The translations under genes and the position numbers were made by a program. The notes beneath the pieces were generated by a model, which did no database searches, had not been told where the DNA came from, and worked only from the letters and a program-made list of their open reading frames with translations. Positions 1 to 10,700 of a stretch of DNA of 18,532 nucleotides are shown in pieces. Numbering within the stretch: position 1 is the first letter of the stretch; the number at the start of each line of letters is the position of its first letter. Source of the DNA: Acanthaster planci (Eukaryota; Echinodermata; Asteroidea; Valvatida; Acanthasteridae); assembly GCF_001949145.1 (NCBI RefSeq), contig NW_019091457.1, positions 1,267,605-1,286,136 of the forward strand, read 5' to 3'.

Positions 1-430
1 AGTATTCTGCTGCGTTGATTGGATTCTTTGGTCGGTGGGTCTTATTTTCCCCATCAGATTGGCTGAGGTCTTGTTGGTCGCAACCTGTCTCAGAAAAGAG
101 AGCGCGTAGGGGCAATTGGAAGTGAAGGCGTTTGGGCTGCTCAGCTGCGGCAGACGCAGCACTTTGCTTGAGCGATGTCGGCTTGCTGTGCATTTCGCGC
201 AGATGCAACCTATTCCGAAGGACGGCAGTTCCATTGGGCGTTCTGACCTCATATGCGGACCTAGGCTCTCTGCAGACCTTGACCACTTCTCCAGGAATCC
301 ATGACTTGCTAGGCTAGTCAAGGATGCGGACCTTCTGCGTACAAGGGAGGTAAGGCATCACTTGCATGTTTGTCGTGGTCGGTCTTCATGGTCTCCTGGC
401 GGCAGGGGAAGCGATCGTTAATTTCGGCTG
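1..430 (-). mobile_element. Ty3/gypsy-type retroelement pol 3' end, decayed
   Basis: Read on the minus strand, about 430 bases encode the C-terminal part of an LTR-retrotransposon integrase. A segment with a His/Asp-rich stretch and LPPLYA (about 400-340) leads into QKVRILD, then WIPGEVVKV (about 300-275), and then the typical end motif NGTAVLRNRLHLRE (about 236-195). In this family such a beta-rich module closes the integrase. After it the frame stays open to the window edge with a low-complexity Ala/Ser/Gln tail, so the element continues to the left. The copy is dead as read: there is a one-base frame change near 335-340 and an in-frame stop at 314-316. Above about 430 the similarity fades and no catalytic integrase or RT motifs are visible. 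BEL/Pao elements end in a similar way, so the superfamily is a best guess. Confidence 0.7.
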
Positions 431-1102
431 GTCTCTGGGCTGGTCCTCTGAGATTGTTGCAGTTTGTCGATCAATGGCGTTGCTAGGATTTTATTAGTGG
501 GAGCACACTGAGGGAAACAGACGTCCAGGCTTGTGGCGTCACCGCGTATTCTCTGCAAAAGAGCGGAGACCTAAACAGAGCTCTATCCGCCTTTTGCAAA
601 GGTACCCACAGTCGTCGATTGAAAATGTCATGTTGGTCGGGAGTGCTCATTTTGCTGGTAGCAACAAGAATGTATAACGCATGCCTTTCATAGTGGTGAC
701 TAACGAACGAGGTGCAGTTCCTACTACAGGAGCCTCCGTTGCTAGGAAATTTCACCCTCTCTGCATTGGTAAATCACCGTGAATCAGAAGCGATAACGTC
801 CGAAAAGGTCAAATTTAGCAGGGAAAACTATTGAAACGTTCACTTAGAGAATACCAAGGTTTTTTTTCAGACTAGCCTCATGAAGTTTGTGCCCAGGGTG
901 TTATAAGTGATGTCCTTGTTGCATGGAACTCTTTCCTAATTCGGTGTTTCCCAATCTGACGGATTTTTGATAACAGGTTTTGCCCTCACTGAGCTTGACT
1001 TTAATGAAATTTTGTTCGAAAACTAGTACGTGGTGGCCGGATACAAACCTCATGGCAGTTGGCCTACCTGCCAAGCACAGCCTATAACTAACAGAAGTAT
1101 TT
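431..1102. other. No gene recognised (431-1102)
   Basis: Mixed-composition sequence without a convincing exon. There is a good acceptor-like tract (T8 then CAG) ending at 870, but what follows stays open for only 11 codons. This stretch is probably an intron or the 5' flank of the plus-strand gene whose last exons start at 1378. Confidence 0.4.
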
Positions 1103-1285
1103 GTAGAATATGGGCGATTCACAACAGTGCGCCTCCTAGTTTGTAACGCGTTGGCCAATCACAATGCGCGAAATCTATCGACCCTTTCCAAACGCGCATT
1201 CGGGTGTACAGATTTCGCGCATTGTGATTAGCAAACGCGTTGCAAACTCTTGGAGGCGTGCTTTTGTGAATCGCCCGTATTATAC
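1103..1285. repeat. Long foldback (inverted-repeat) element, MITE-like
   Basis: The left arm (1103-1176) and right arm (1210-1285) are near-perfect reverse complements over about 70 bases, with a few mismatches and small gaps, around a loop of roughly 33 bases. The best-matching blocks are GGGCGATTCACAA at the outer end and AATCACAATGCGCGAAATCT at the inner end. Such a foldback is typical of a non-autonomous DNA transposon or a recent inverted duplication. No clear target-site duplication can be seen, so the exact ends are uncertain. It would lie in an intron or upstream of the plus-strand gene that begins to be visible at 1378. Confidence 0.8.
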
Positions 1286-1377
1286 TACTCTAATGAGTCG
1301 TCACTCACCTTCATCTGCAACATGTATCGGCAAATTCCATAGGTTCCATGCATCGCGCGAAACAATAACAGCCACAG

Positions 1378-1434
1378 GAAAGGACGTACGTTACCATCGT
1401 TCCCAACGGAGGCTACACCATCTTCCAGTTCCAG
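1378..1434 (+). CDS. Internal exon of an unidentified plus-strand gene
   Basis: A 57-base candidate exon (19 codons, phase 0 at both ends) sits between an acceptor ending CCACAG and a strong donor, CAG followed by GTACGT. It reads ERTYVTIVPNGGYTIFQFQ, an alternating beta-strand-like pattern. Joining it to the next candidate exon at 2090 keeps the frame across a 655-base intron. The acceptor's pyrimidine tract is poor, and earlier exons were not found with confidence, so the start of the gene is missing. The protein family is not recognised. Confidence 0.5.
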
Positions 1435-2089
1435 GTACGTTGGAACCCATGCTGGTAGGTCTTCCACTGTCATTTCAGCTTCCATCTCGAGATATAAACT
1501 GAAAAATTGTCTTGACCAATATGTCCAATATCCAATCTTATGTCATTCTCGGCCGCCATTTGCAAGTCCATGCGAATTCTGCTGCGGTTCTTTGATCTGG
1601 GGCATGGGGCGAACCCGCTTTTGCTTTTAGGAAGTTACGTATGCAGAGGGCCTGCTTGGAGCGCCGTCCCAGAGGACATGTTAGACTTTATGACAATTCA
1701 TGCACAAAAGGTTTACTCAAGCCTATCCTGGAGGAAGAAAGAAATGTCATTTAACGTGACGTCATATACGCAGGGGGTCTATAACAGACTGTCGGTCGAT
1801 GGCTCATTTCAAGACAGACGCTGCTGTTCGAAATGAAATTCCCTGTTTACCGCTTGAAGAATGGTTCTGCTGCGTTGCTACGTGGCACAAATGTCCAGAT
1901 TGCGTCAACATCGTGATTACTGTTATTCTAAATACCGTTGAGGCACATTAAGTCGCCACTGTGGCAGCTAATCTTCCGATTTGAATCAGTTTCGTTGTTA
2001 TTTTTTAAGTACCAAAAAGGTATGTCAGCTCTGCCATTCAACTGCTACGGTAAAAAATTCCACACGTTATGTCTGTTATGCGTTTCCAG

Positions 2090-2368
2090 GAAGGATATGG
2101 CATTACTGATTGTCAAAGGCGACCTCCCACCAATACCAAAGACATTCCCTACGTGTGGTGTCTGGCCACCGGCAACATCGACGGGCGTGTGAATGAGGAC
2201 ACTCCAGTAGTGCACAGTGTGCCATACCACTGGTTCTCGGAGTACCGAGGTACAGCTCCCTGAGGAGATCCGAAAGCCAGCTCGTCCCCGGGCCTGGTCC
2301 ACTTGGTATGGGTCATGCCGCTCACCTTCGTGCTGGCTCTGGTCCTGGATGTGGTGGTTGGCGAGTGA
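2090..2368 (+). CDS. Terminal exon of an unidentified gene, in-frame TGA before a hydrophobic tail
   Basis: The acceptor TGCGTTTCCAG ends at 2089. The frame then reads EGYGITDCQRRPP, VWCLATGNIDGRVNEDT and YHWFSEYRGTAP up to a TGA at 2261-2263 (58 codons). The same frame then continues without another stop: GDPKASSSPG followed by about 23 strongly hydrophobic residues (LVHLVWVMPLTFVLALVL and on), ending at a second TGA (2366-2368). Small residues, then a hydrophobic stretch, then the stop is the pattern of a GPI-attachment signal or a C-terminal membrane anchor. An AATAAA lies about 205 bases past the distal stop. The region is clearly GC-richer than its surroundings, as the other real exons here are. 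The first TGA could be a true stop, a disabling mutation, a sequencing error or a read-through site. A donor-like GAG/GTACAG at 2249/2250 offers yet another end. No known domain was recognised. Confidence 0.5.
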
Positions 2369-2572
2369 GCGTGCTGGGTGAGAAGGATGTTGCTGCGAGA
2401 GGCCCCGCCGATCCAACGCCCTGCAGCGGCTGCCAATCCGATCACTCGGCTATGTGAAGTTGGAGTTTTAAAAGCAGAGTGCTTTGCTCACTTCAATCAT
2501 AGTTTTCCACAAGCAAATGTTTGGTTCCACAATGAACCAGTTGGGCATTTAAAAAAAAAAAGGTCATTGGGG

Positions 2573-2578
2573 AATAAA
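2573..2578 (+). terminator. Candidate polyadenylation signal AATAAA
   Basis: A canonical AATAAA lies about 205 bases downstream of the distal stop of the plus-strand gene, just after an A-rich run (about 2550-2561). It fits as the end of that gene's 3' UTR. No marked GT-rich downstream element follows. Confidence 0.4.
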
Positions 2579-2599
2579 GTACGCCGCCAGTCCGCGTAG

Positions 2600-4690
2600 G
2601 GCTGCGCTGATAGGGCAGACCTCGAACACGCGCGCTTCATGTATTAAAGGCATGCGCTGTACGAACGCCAAACTGTATCATTCGAAAAACATGAACCGGA
2701 CAGCGCCTTTCCCCTAATGGCATCGCAGCAAAGCGCCATCAGTTGTTTGGAAGACACACGGACATTAAAAAAAACTACTTCAAATGTAATAACCCTTAGA
2801 GGATATCAGATTTCAGTGGATAATATGTGTATGGATAAATGCATGTATTTAGATATTTTCACAAAAAAAGGAAAAGTTGCAAAAAACGTGTCTAAGAAAA
2901 GTTTTATAGTATGGACCCTTCATTGGGTGTTTCGCTTCCTCCTCCACCGCATCTTTCCCCCCGGAGCGCCTGTCCGGTATGGCTCTCAGATGAGAAGTTT
3001 CCCAAGGGTGAAATGGTGTTCTTGAGAATTTAGCTCAGTGGATAGAGGGTCGGGAAAGAATTATTCTTGTCCAACATTTAAAACCGTCCCCCTTGGTAGT
3101 GATAGGACAATCGCTAGTGCCATAGTGCCAAAAGCACTCGTTCGGACGCTGCATAATCTAAGATGCGGGATGGCGTGCATGGCCTATATCATTCCTCGAA
3201 ACTGCCGTTCTTTGAACACCTGAACAGTAGTTCAAGGGAATATTATACGTACATCTCCAATCGCCGCAAAACGTCTTGGCGCGGTCATTCAAAACCTCTG
3301 AGTGTGCAGTAATCAATGGTTCATTAGGCTACAAAATGTACTCACACTTCAAAATACAAATATGGCATAAATTGGAATGTATTATACCCCAAAACTTTCT
3401 TACAACTAGCATTTCATAAATAAACAAGTATACAATATAAGTCCATACTACTGTCCAAATAGACATTCACCATTTTTGATTTAACCTGAATAATTATTAG
3501 TGAAAACATCGATTTCACTGATATTAAAGATCCTGTTATCAAGACCAAAGATGAAAAAAGTCAAATGGTTTATAGCACGTTTTAAAGTTAGGTGATGGCA
3601 AACTGAACTGTTAAAAGCAAATAGATACCCTTTCTGTAGTTCCCTGAATTGTTTCCCCCAAAAAATCTATCCGTAGGGCGATAAGACCAGCTTTCAACTT
3701 CTTGCACCATGTCAAAACCAGTCGTGTTTGCTCTTGCCCGATCCAGGCTGCAGGGCCAATTAAGCGCAGTGAAAATGCGGGTGAACTACACTGCATCCGT
3801 GATTCTCACATTCGCAGTGACTAATCGACCTTCAGGCTGTCAAGAAACTTGATTTTCATAAACCTTTCAACTAAATACACGTGATATATAGATGACAGGT
3901 CCACAACACTCGAAATTTCAGGGGAGCTCACTTTACAGCGATGCCCACGTGCACTTATAGAGCCAAAGAATGACGTTTACATAGGTCAAATACTGACATA
4001 CTTCGTGTTCTGGATTCTTATCTAATACATGTGCTACGAAAGTCTACGGTGGGAGAACAAACCGGAATTCATCCAATGAACTGTGCAGTTCTACTGATGA
4101 TGTGTAAACATGAAAAATTGACAGGGACCGAGATATCAATTGGAAGACAGCACATCTCTACACCAACTCATTCCCACATCCAAGGGGAAGTTTGCTCTGA
4201 ATGATTTCGAACTTGAACGTTTAAATGAAGAAAAATTCTTAACCCAGTGAGACAGACCATTATCCAACGATGGCCCCCACTGAAGTTGAACGTCGAAGAA
4301 AATCTCAAGTGCCCTTATAAGAAACAGGAAGTAGCTAGCCTAGGCTCCAGTAACTCATTGGGAAAATATTACTGAAACATCAAAAAATGTTAGAAATAAG
4401 CCTCAACTACAAGACTCCCAAATTACCGAATGTAGTTCACACAACATACCGAACCTAGCATAGAGAACTCAAAAGGCCCTTATTTAGAAATAAAACTTAC
4501 ATGGAAGATTCCTCCCATGCGTCCACATCTTTCCGCACCTTTGCCCTTCCCGTCTCTCGAAATTTCTTCCACCTGCCTTTACATTCAAAGTACTGCACTA
4601 CGTACATGTACAAGTTTCATATTTATATACATGTATATACAACTGTAAAATTATGGTACACAGTGGCAATCTATTGACACGTACAAGGTT
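2600..4690. other. No gene recognised (2600-4690)
   Basis: AT-rich sequence between the end of the plus-strand gene and the 3' end of SPEF1. It has no convincing exons. It contains a short A-box-like tRNA relic near 3028-3045 without a matching B box. The last several dozen to few hundred bases next to 4690 are presumably SPEF1 3' UTR; a TATAAA variant signal on the minus strand at 4622-4627 is the only nearby candidate for cleavage. Confidence 0.5.
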
Positions 4691-4795
4691 CTAGTACTTT
4701 CTCTCCAGTTGCTCTATTCGTTTGGCTTGTTCTTCTATTCGGATGTCCTTCAGGTGAAGTAACTGTTCCAGGCGTCTGACCTTTGCTTGCAGTAT
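4691..4795 (-). CDS. SPEF1: SPEF1 exon 7 (coiled-coil end, stop)
   Basis: Acceptor TTGTGGGTAG. 34 codons and TAG at 4691-4693. The run RRLEQLLHLKDIRIEE is the family's most recognisable C-terminal motif. The charged end IEQLERKY finishes the coiled coil, through which SPEF1 is thought to self-associate. Confidence 0.95.
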   Translation of the reverse strand: MLQAKVRRLEQLLHLKDIRIEEQAKRIEQLERKY

Positions 4796-7700
4796 CTACC
4801 CACAAAAATACAGCCAAGAGTGAAACGTTGTTTGTTTGTTGATAATGCTTGGTACACTGCACTTATTGAAGGTACATGTACGGTCCGTCTTTTGCACTTA
4901 TCCAAACAGTTACTGACGAAATTATCGTTGTGAGTTGCTGTAGCCAGCAAGTAGTTTGCAGCAATTTTGTATTATGTGTGTTGTGGAAAAGTATAATTAT
5001 TTACAAATGGTTTAAATCCCTGTGAAGGTATTCATTCTGGCAAGCTGTCATTGTGAAGAAACCAACAAAAAGATGGCCATTTCCAACGATGCATCTAAAG
5101 ACGCATTTTGGAAAATTGCCATCAGAAGCACACACAAGTGTTGACCAGCACACGTACGCGCTGTCACTAATTTAGCGGTTCGGTGAGCAAATCGTAAAGC
5201 CCATTTGAATGAATGTGAGAAGGTTTAGAGTTTGAGTAATTGTGCTGCCTTAATGGAACAGAACGCACAATTGACAAATGATGGACTGCATCATTTATTT
5301 GCTGTCAGCTGGAATGTGGACAGAAAATAGCAACCAGCAAGGCTGCAGTCAAGTCAATCAAATCATCATTCAAATCATGAACTGTGGTTAGTGACTAAGG
5401 ACAGTCTTTATCATAGTTTTATTTGAACACTTTAATTATGGAATTTGCCCGGACACCAACGTGTGTAAATTAACACTGTATACTCAGTATTGTCCAAGAG
5501 CTTGTGATAAAAATTCACAATTAACTTGGGCGGGACTTGAACCCACGACCTCCTGCTTACTAGTGCAGACGTCTTAACCACTTGACCACCCAGCTTGCCG
5601 GGGTGGGCTGGCTGCTACGAGTCAGATGTAGCAGTGGGTACCGCGAAACCATTCAAAGTTACATGTACATCTCCCGACACAATATACATCTTGAAACTCA
5701 TTTGAACAGTTTGTCACCTGATTGGCGACCTGAAGACTTGTTATGGTTGCTTGTTAAGGTACCAACTTGCAAGAACTTGACAACAGCAAGGGAAATCGGG
5801 GGGGGGGGGGACAATTACATTTTGTGATTCTACTGAAGCATTACCCACAACAAAAACGTTAAGATCATCACTTCAATATGTCAAACAATTTTACAAGTTT
5901 AACCTTTTTCATAAGAGCACATAAGGTCACCCATTAACAAAAGAATGCACTAAGAGTGTTCTCACAGAATGGAAAGAAAAGGTCACCTTTAAAACAAAAG
6001 AGATATGATGAAATACCCACAGACACAAGTCATGGGTTATAGGATTAAAACTTAGGACTTTTGGAGAGACTGGGCTGTTACGATGGAGCTAACAGAATTT
6101 GAAAACTCTACTGGGTTTCCGGAAAGTGCTCTTGGCCCAATATCATGGCGCTGTTAAGCACATGATTTCGTGCTTACAGAGGCTGTGCGTATTTCATAGA
6201 GATCGTATGCAGGGAGCACAGCAAAAAAGCACGCTGACCTCTAAGGAAAACTTGCCTAACTTGGTGAGGTAATGATAGAAATATCTATGAAGGCACAGCA
6301 GTTATGCCAAGCATGCCGAGCATTTTTCTGCTATAGAAAGCACAACTTTTCTGCTAATTGTTAAGAAGCGTCATGAAATTGGGCCCTGCACAAACTCAGC
6401 CAGGTCTAGCGTCAGCCTCTGCTTTCTACCCTGGGCTCTCCTGGTGCTCCAGGATATCCTCCTACCTGCACTGTCTCCTGCGAAGCCAGAAGGTTCTGTT
6501 CCTTCTCCTCCAACAAGAGCCTGACTTCTGTGCTGAGCTCGTTCACGTGGTTAGGAGGTCGTACTCTTCCAACATGGCTACAGAAATGACAAACACACAG
6601 CACGCTAAAATTCAGGATCGCTGCCAGATCCCAATCCACCATTTTGGGCGTAAGGTTATTGCTTTCTTCAGCTGTACATACACTTTAAGTGCTGTCTACA
6701 TGTTCTGATCATTATTAATGTTGCGGTCAAACATGATTTTAAACTTTATGAACAAACATAGTCATGTTCATCTTTATGAACAGAACAAACCTTTGTCTTT
6801 GCTGAAATTTGGTTTTATTCATAATGAACGAGGCTGTTACTGTACACGGACTTGATTTTAACATTTTCAAATAAAGTATCTTGTTAAAGTCAACTCTATT
6901 AAAACGAGTTGTCTCATTTCAGTTCAGGGAAAATTACTTGTGGTCCTCCATAAGTTTTGAGGTAACCCGCACTGGTCCTGTGGTCAAAGCAATTCCATAA
7001 AAATGGGGCCAGAAGGAGTTAGGAGACATGGTGGATGTTGGGTAAGATGGAATGAGAGCTGTTTATAGAGAGAGTAGCGATGTGAGTGTATCGGTTGTTG
7101 GAACACGGTGGATTATGCGGAAGTGCAGATGGGCAAGTAGCACACAACAGCTGCATGCTGTACTGCACACTTAATGTACAGTTACCGCCATTTTGGTTCT
7201 AAAGTCTGAAGTTGGTGCACCTCTCTCTGTAATGGGGTGGGTCGGAATTACGGTTGGATGGGTTTGTGGGGTGGGATGTGGTTCTGGTTAGTGGGGGAGG
7301 ATGGGGTTAGGATGGAATGGGGGTGGGTCAGGGCTTGGCTTGGGTGGGCCAGGGTTGGATGGGTTAGGGTAGGGTTCTGGTTAGTGGGGGAGGATAGGGT
7401 TAGGATGGAATGGGGGTGGGTCAGGGCTTGGGTGGGCCAGGGTTGGGTGGGTTAGGGTAGGGTTCTGGTTAGTGGGGTAGGGTGGGGCTAGGATGGAGTA
7501 GGCGTGGAGTTGGAAGGGGCAAGTGGGAGCTAGTTCTACCTTGCCCCTTTGGTGCTGGTGTGCACGGTGGGTGCCTTGGGAGCTTGAGGTGGGTGTTTAG
7601 GAGCTTTGCTCCCTCCAGCACGGCCTGCCAAAGTAGGAAGAAAAAACAGAACGAAAGTAAAAATCCTGCATCATCAATCCCATTTATATGCAGACGGCTG

Positions 7701-10700
7701 TCACTTTAGTCAATCAAAAAAGCCCCGTTCTGTGTTGATCTGACTAATCATAACCATGATTAACAACACACATTCTTGCACAGTTTAAAGCTCAACGTGT
7801 GGAGAGTGGTTGGAGCATACTGTGTGCCATTTGCAGGGTGCACGAGTTTAGTCGGTCAACTACTGGTCTACAGAAATGTAGGACTGTGCTGTGTATCCGA
7901 ATATTCAAGTTATTATTTTCCAAATTTGAATATTCAAATGCAAAAGTCACGAAAAGGAAGGGAGGATTTTGTTTTGTTTTAAATGAGAAAAATCCCCCTA
8001 TGGAGGCTTGTTTCAAGCAGATTCCCATGAAAAGTGACAGAATAAGTATGTTACTAAGATTCAAAAAGAAAATTACATGTATGCATTACAAATTTTGAAG
8101 GAATAGAAATTTTCAACAAGACAAAAGTATTGTTCGTCTCTTAAATCTTGCTAAATCGTGGCTGGAGATACCCTAGAAGTGAGAAGCTATTATATTGATT
8201 ATCATGTACAATTGTGTGCATTATAATGGTTTGTTCATCAACAATCTGCCGGTCGGTACGACCAAATATTCAGATATTTGATCAAACTCAAGGTCAAATT
8301 TTCACATAGTAAATCATTCGAATTGACTCAGCTCTATAAAACTGAGCAATGCACAGTCATTTGTGGAGTTATTTTCTTGTTCTGGTTGCATCCTTTTCAA
8401 CCTATTCTCCACCAAATCCAATCGTTTAAAACAAAAAACAGCAAAGAGAAGTCTATGTGACTAAAGGCTACCACAAATGTAGTATGAGGAAGTGCTTGGA
8501 GACAATACACCATTCTTGTCTGATTAGCATTTTTTCACCTTGCATTTTGTCCACCTTGCCAGCACCGGAGCCAACTTCCTTTCCACCATGGTAACCATCA
8601 GGACTAACCTGTAACCAATGAAAATGCACATGCCAGCAAACAGAACACAACTGAGAAAATTGAATTTTTCTGTCTAATCCATGGAATAACAGTTCTCATG
8701 ATCTAATAATCCACTATGGACGGTGGCGCTGAAATTAAAACCAACTCGTTTGTTTCTAAGCCCCCTGAGCCTTCTTTTACCCTAACCATATCACAGACAA
8801 GAGAATGCCACTGTCGTCGAAAGCTGTGAATTTTTTTCATGTGCTGTGGTAGAACCGAGGCTAGTGTTTATTGGTCACACTCCTCAATGCCACAAAACTC
8901 ACCACTGCATGTTTGTAACATTTTGAGCAGGGTGCTTGGAGAAAGCCAACAAGGGCAATGGCTCATCAAGAACAAATACCACAGACAAGAAAACGCCTCT
9001 GCTTAATCAAGGAGAAAAATAGCCTCCTGTTGTCCCTCTTTTCAACAATCCTGGACAACAAGGTACTTTTCACTTTCAACACGGCCTTGAATGATATTTC
9101 TTTTGTAGAAAACATCAGATCCAACACACATACCTTGTCAGATTTGTTGCTTTGTCTGAGATAGGTGTCTAACTTTTGCCTCAACTGCCACAGGAATGCC
9201 TCGACCACCCCGGGTCTGCTGTTGCAAATACTCCGCATTACCATCTCTTGCACGCTGAAACCCAGCTTAGGAAATACTTTCCTGTGACAGACAAGCACCG
9301 CATGTACATGAAGCACGTTAACAGGAAAGTTACCAGTTAGCTCACGAGAAATGTGCCTCTCCACAGAAGCCTCACGCAAGAGTATATCCACAAACATGTA
9401 AAAATCTCATGGCAAATGAAAGATCATTTCCAAAAAAGTCAGCAGCTGCACACCTGAAAGCAATTCAAGATGATGTCAACAAGTTCTGACTCAACACATC
9501 ACTGAGCATTGAACAGGATAGAAGTTTTTTTCATTATATACTTTTTCAACCAATAAAGTGCTAAATATTCTGAGGTCAACTGTTTTCTTGCCAAAAAATT
9601 CCATTACAGCAGGTGACCATTATTATGCAATTTTCCTTCTCCCTCCAATGATATTTCTAGTCTCATGTTTCCTTTTATGTCATGTGGTGCTCATTAACCC
9701 TCCTATGCTGAAGTCACTCTTTGGGTCACTTGGTAAACACCTCAAAGAAGTTATACATAACGGTTTGCCCGTACCCAACGTATATTAATAAGCACTGTAT
9801 GCTCAGTGCTTGTCCGAGAGCTTGCGACAAAAAAAAACCTCACAAGCTTACTCGGGTGGGACTCGAACCCATGCATGCACTGCACCAACATGCAAGAGAG
9901 TGACCTTGGGCACTTGTGCATATTTGTGCTTTAAAACTAAAGGAGGTTTAAACTAACTTGTGCAGCAAAGGAAAATTACTTTCATTTTTGAGGGCACATT
10001 CAGAGAGTGTGGGAAAGAAGTTTCCCCCCCCCCAATGTATCACAAAATAATGGCATTTCATAAACAGTGTACCCATCCTCCTACATGAAAATGTAGGCCT
10101 CACTGAAACACTTACAGATGCATTTTGAGCTTGCAAAGAGAGAAAAGGATGCCTTTCAAAAGAATGAAATTTCAACGCCATATTCACCAATTGCTTGTAC
10201 CTGTTAAGGGTTCCCCAGTTGCTCATCTTCTGCTGGGTGGAGTTGGCCGGTGTGTAGTTGTGAAGCTCAACAATCTTTGGTACAAAATGGTGAACGATCT
10301 CTGCCACCAAGACTGCAGAGGATTGGAATGGTAAGAAAAAATGCCAAAATTGTAATTCAGGCCTACTTTATAGGGAAAATGTGGATCAGATAGCTTGACA
10401 TGCTTTAATGAAAACAACACTTGTTTAACTGTTACTGAAGTTTTCACCAAGGCATTTTAAACCTTTTTTTTTTCAGATAAAGGTCTCGTGCTTTGGGAGG
10501 GTTGCTTTTTTTTTAAAATATTTCAGAAAAATCAAGAATCCCCATGTCCAGATACACAAACCAAATGTCATAAGCATTACAGTTTGAGTTACATGAGCCT
10601 CAGTCAAAACTAGCCCCATAAACGGGGCCCAGATACTGGACTGCCTCCCTACCCTGCGCCCCACACTCATGGGCGGTACACAGTGGTCGGAGGTCGACCA

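Noticed and set aside
625-693. Short frame beginning MSCWSGVLILLVATRM, like a signal peptide for the plus-strand gene
   Set aside because: No donor with a fitting phase yields a full-length signal peptide before the stop at 691; the join to 1378 cannot be supported.
871-897. A 27-base microexon (TSLMKFVPR) after a strong T8-CAG acceptor
   Set aside because: The donor (GTGTTA) is poor, and nothing but phase supports it.
2045-2445. Overlapping minus-strand frames of 98-123 codons
   Set aside because: These are the reverse of the GC-rich plus-strand exon; the plus frame has acceptor, tail and polyadenylation signal while the minus frames have none.
3028-3090. tRNA-like A box (TTTAGCTCAGTGGATAGAG)
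   Set aside because: No B box or pairable acceptor and T arms follow within tRNA length, so it is at most a relic or a chance match.
5521-5598. A functional tRNA-Thr gene on the minus strand
   Set aside because: The acceptor stem is mispaired, the anticodon loop region has an extra base, and the sequence is fused to a repeated SINE body.
7792-8098. Overlapping frames of about 90-99 codons on both strands
   Set aside because: They lie inside SPEF1 intron 4, are rich in Phe/Ile/Asn as AT-rich DNA gives, and lack motifs.
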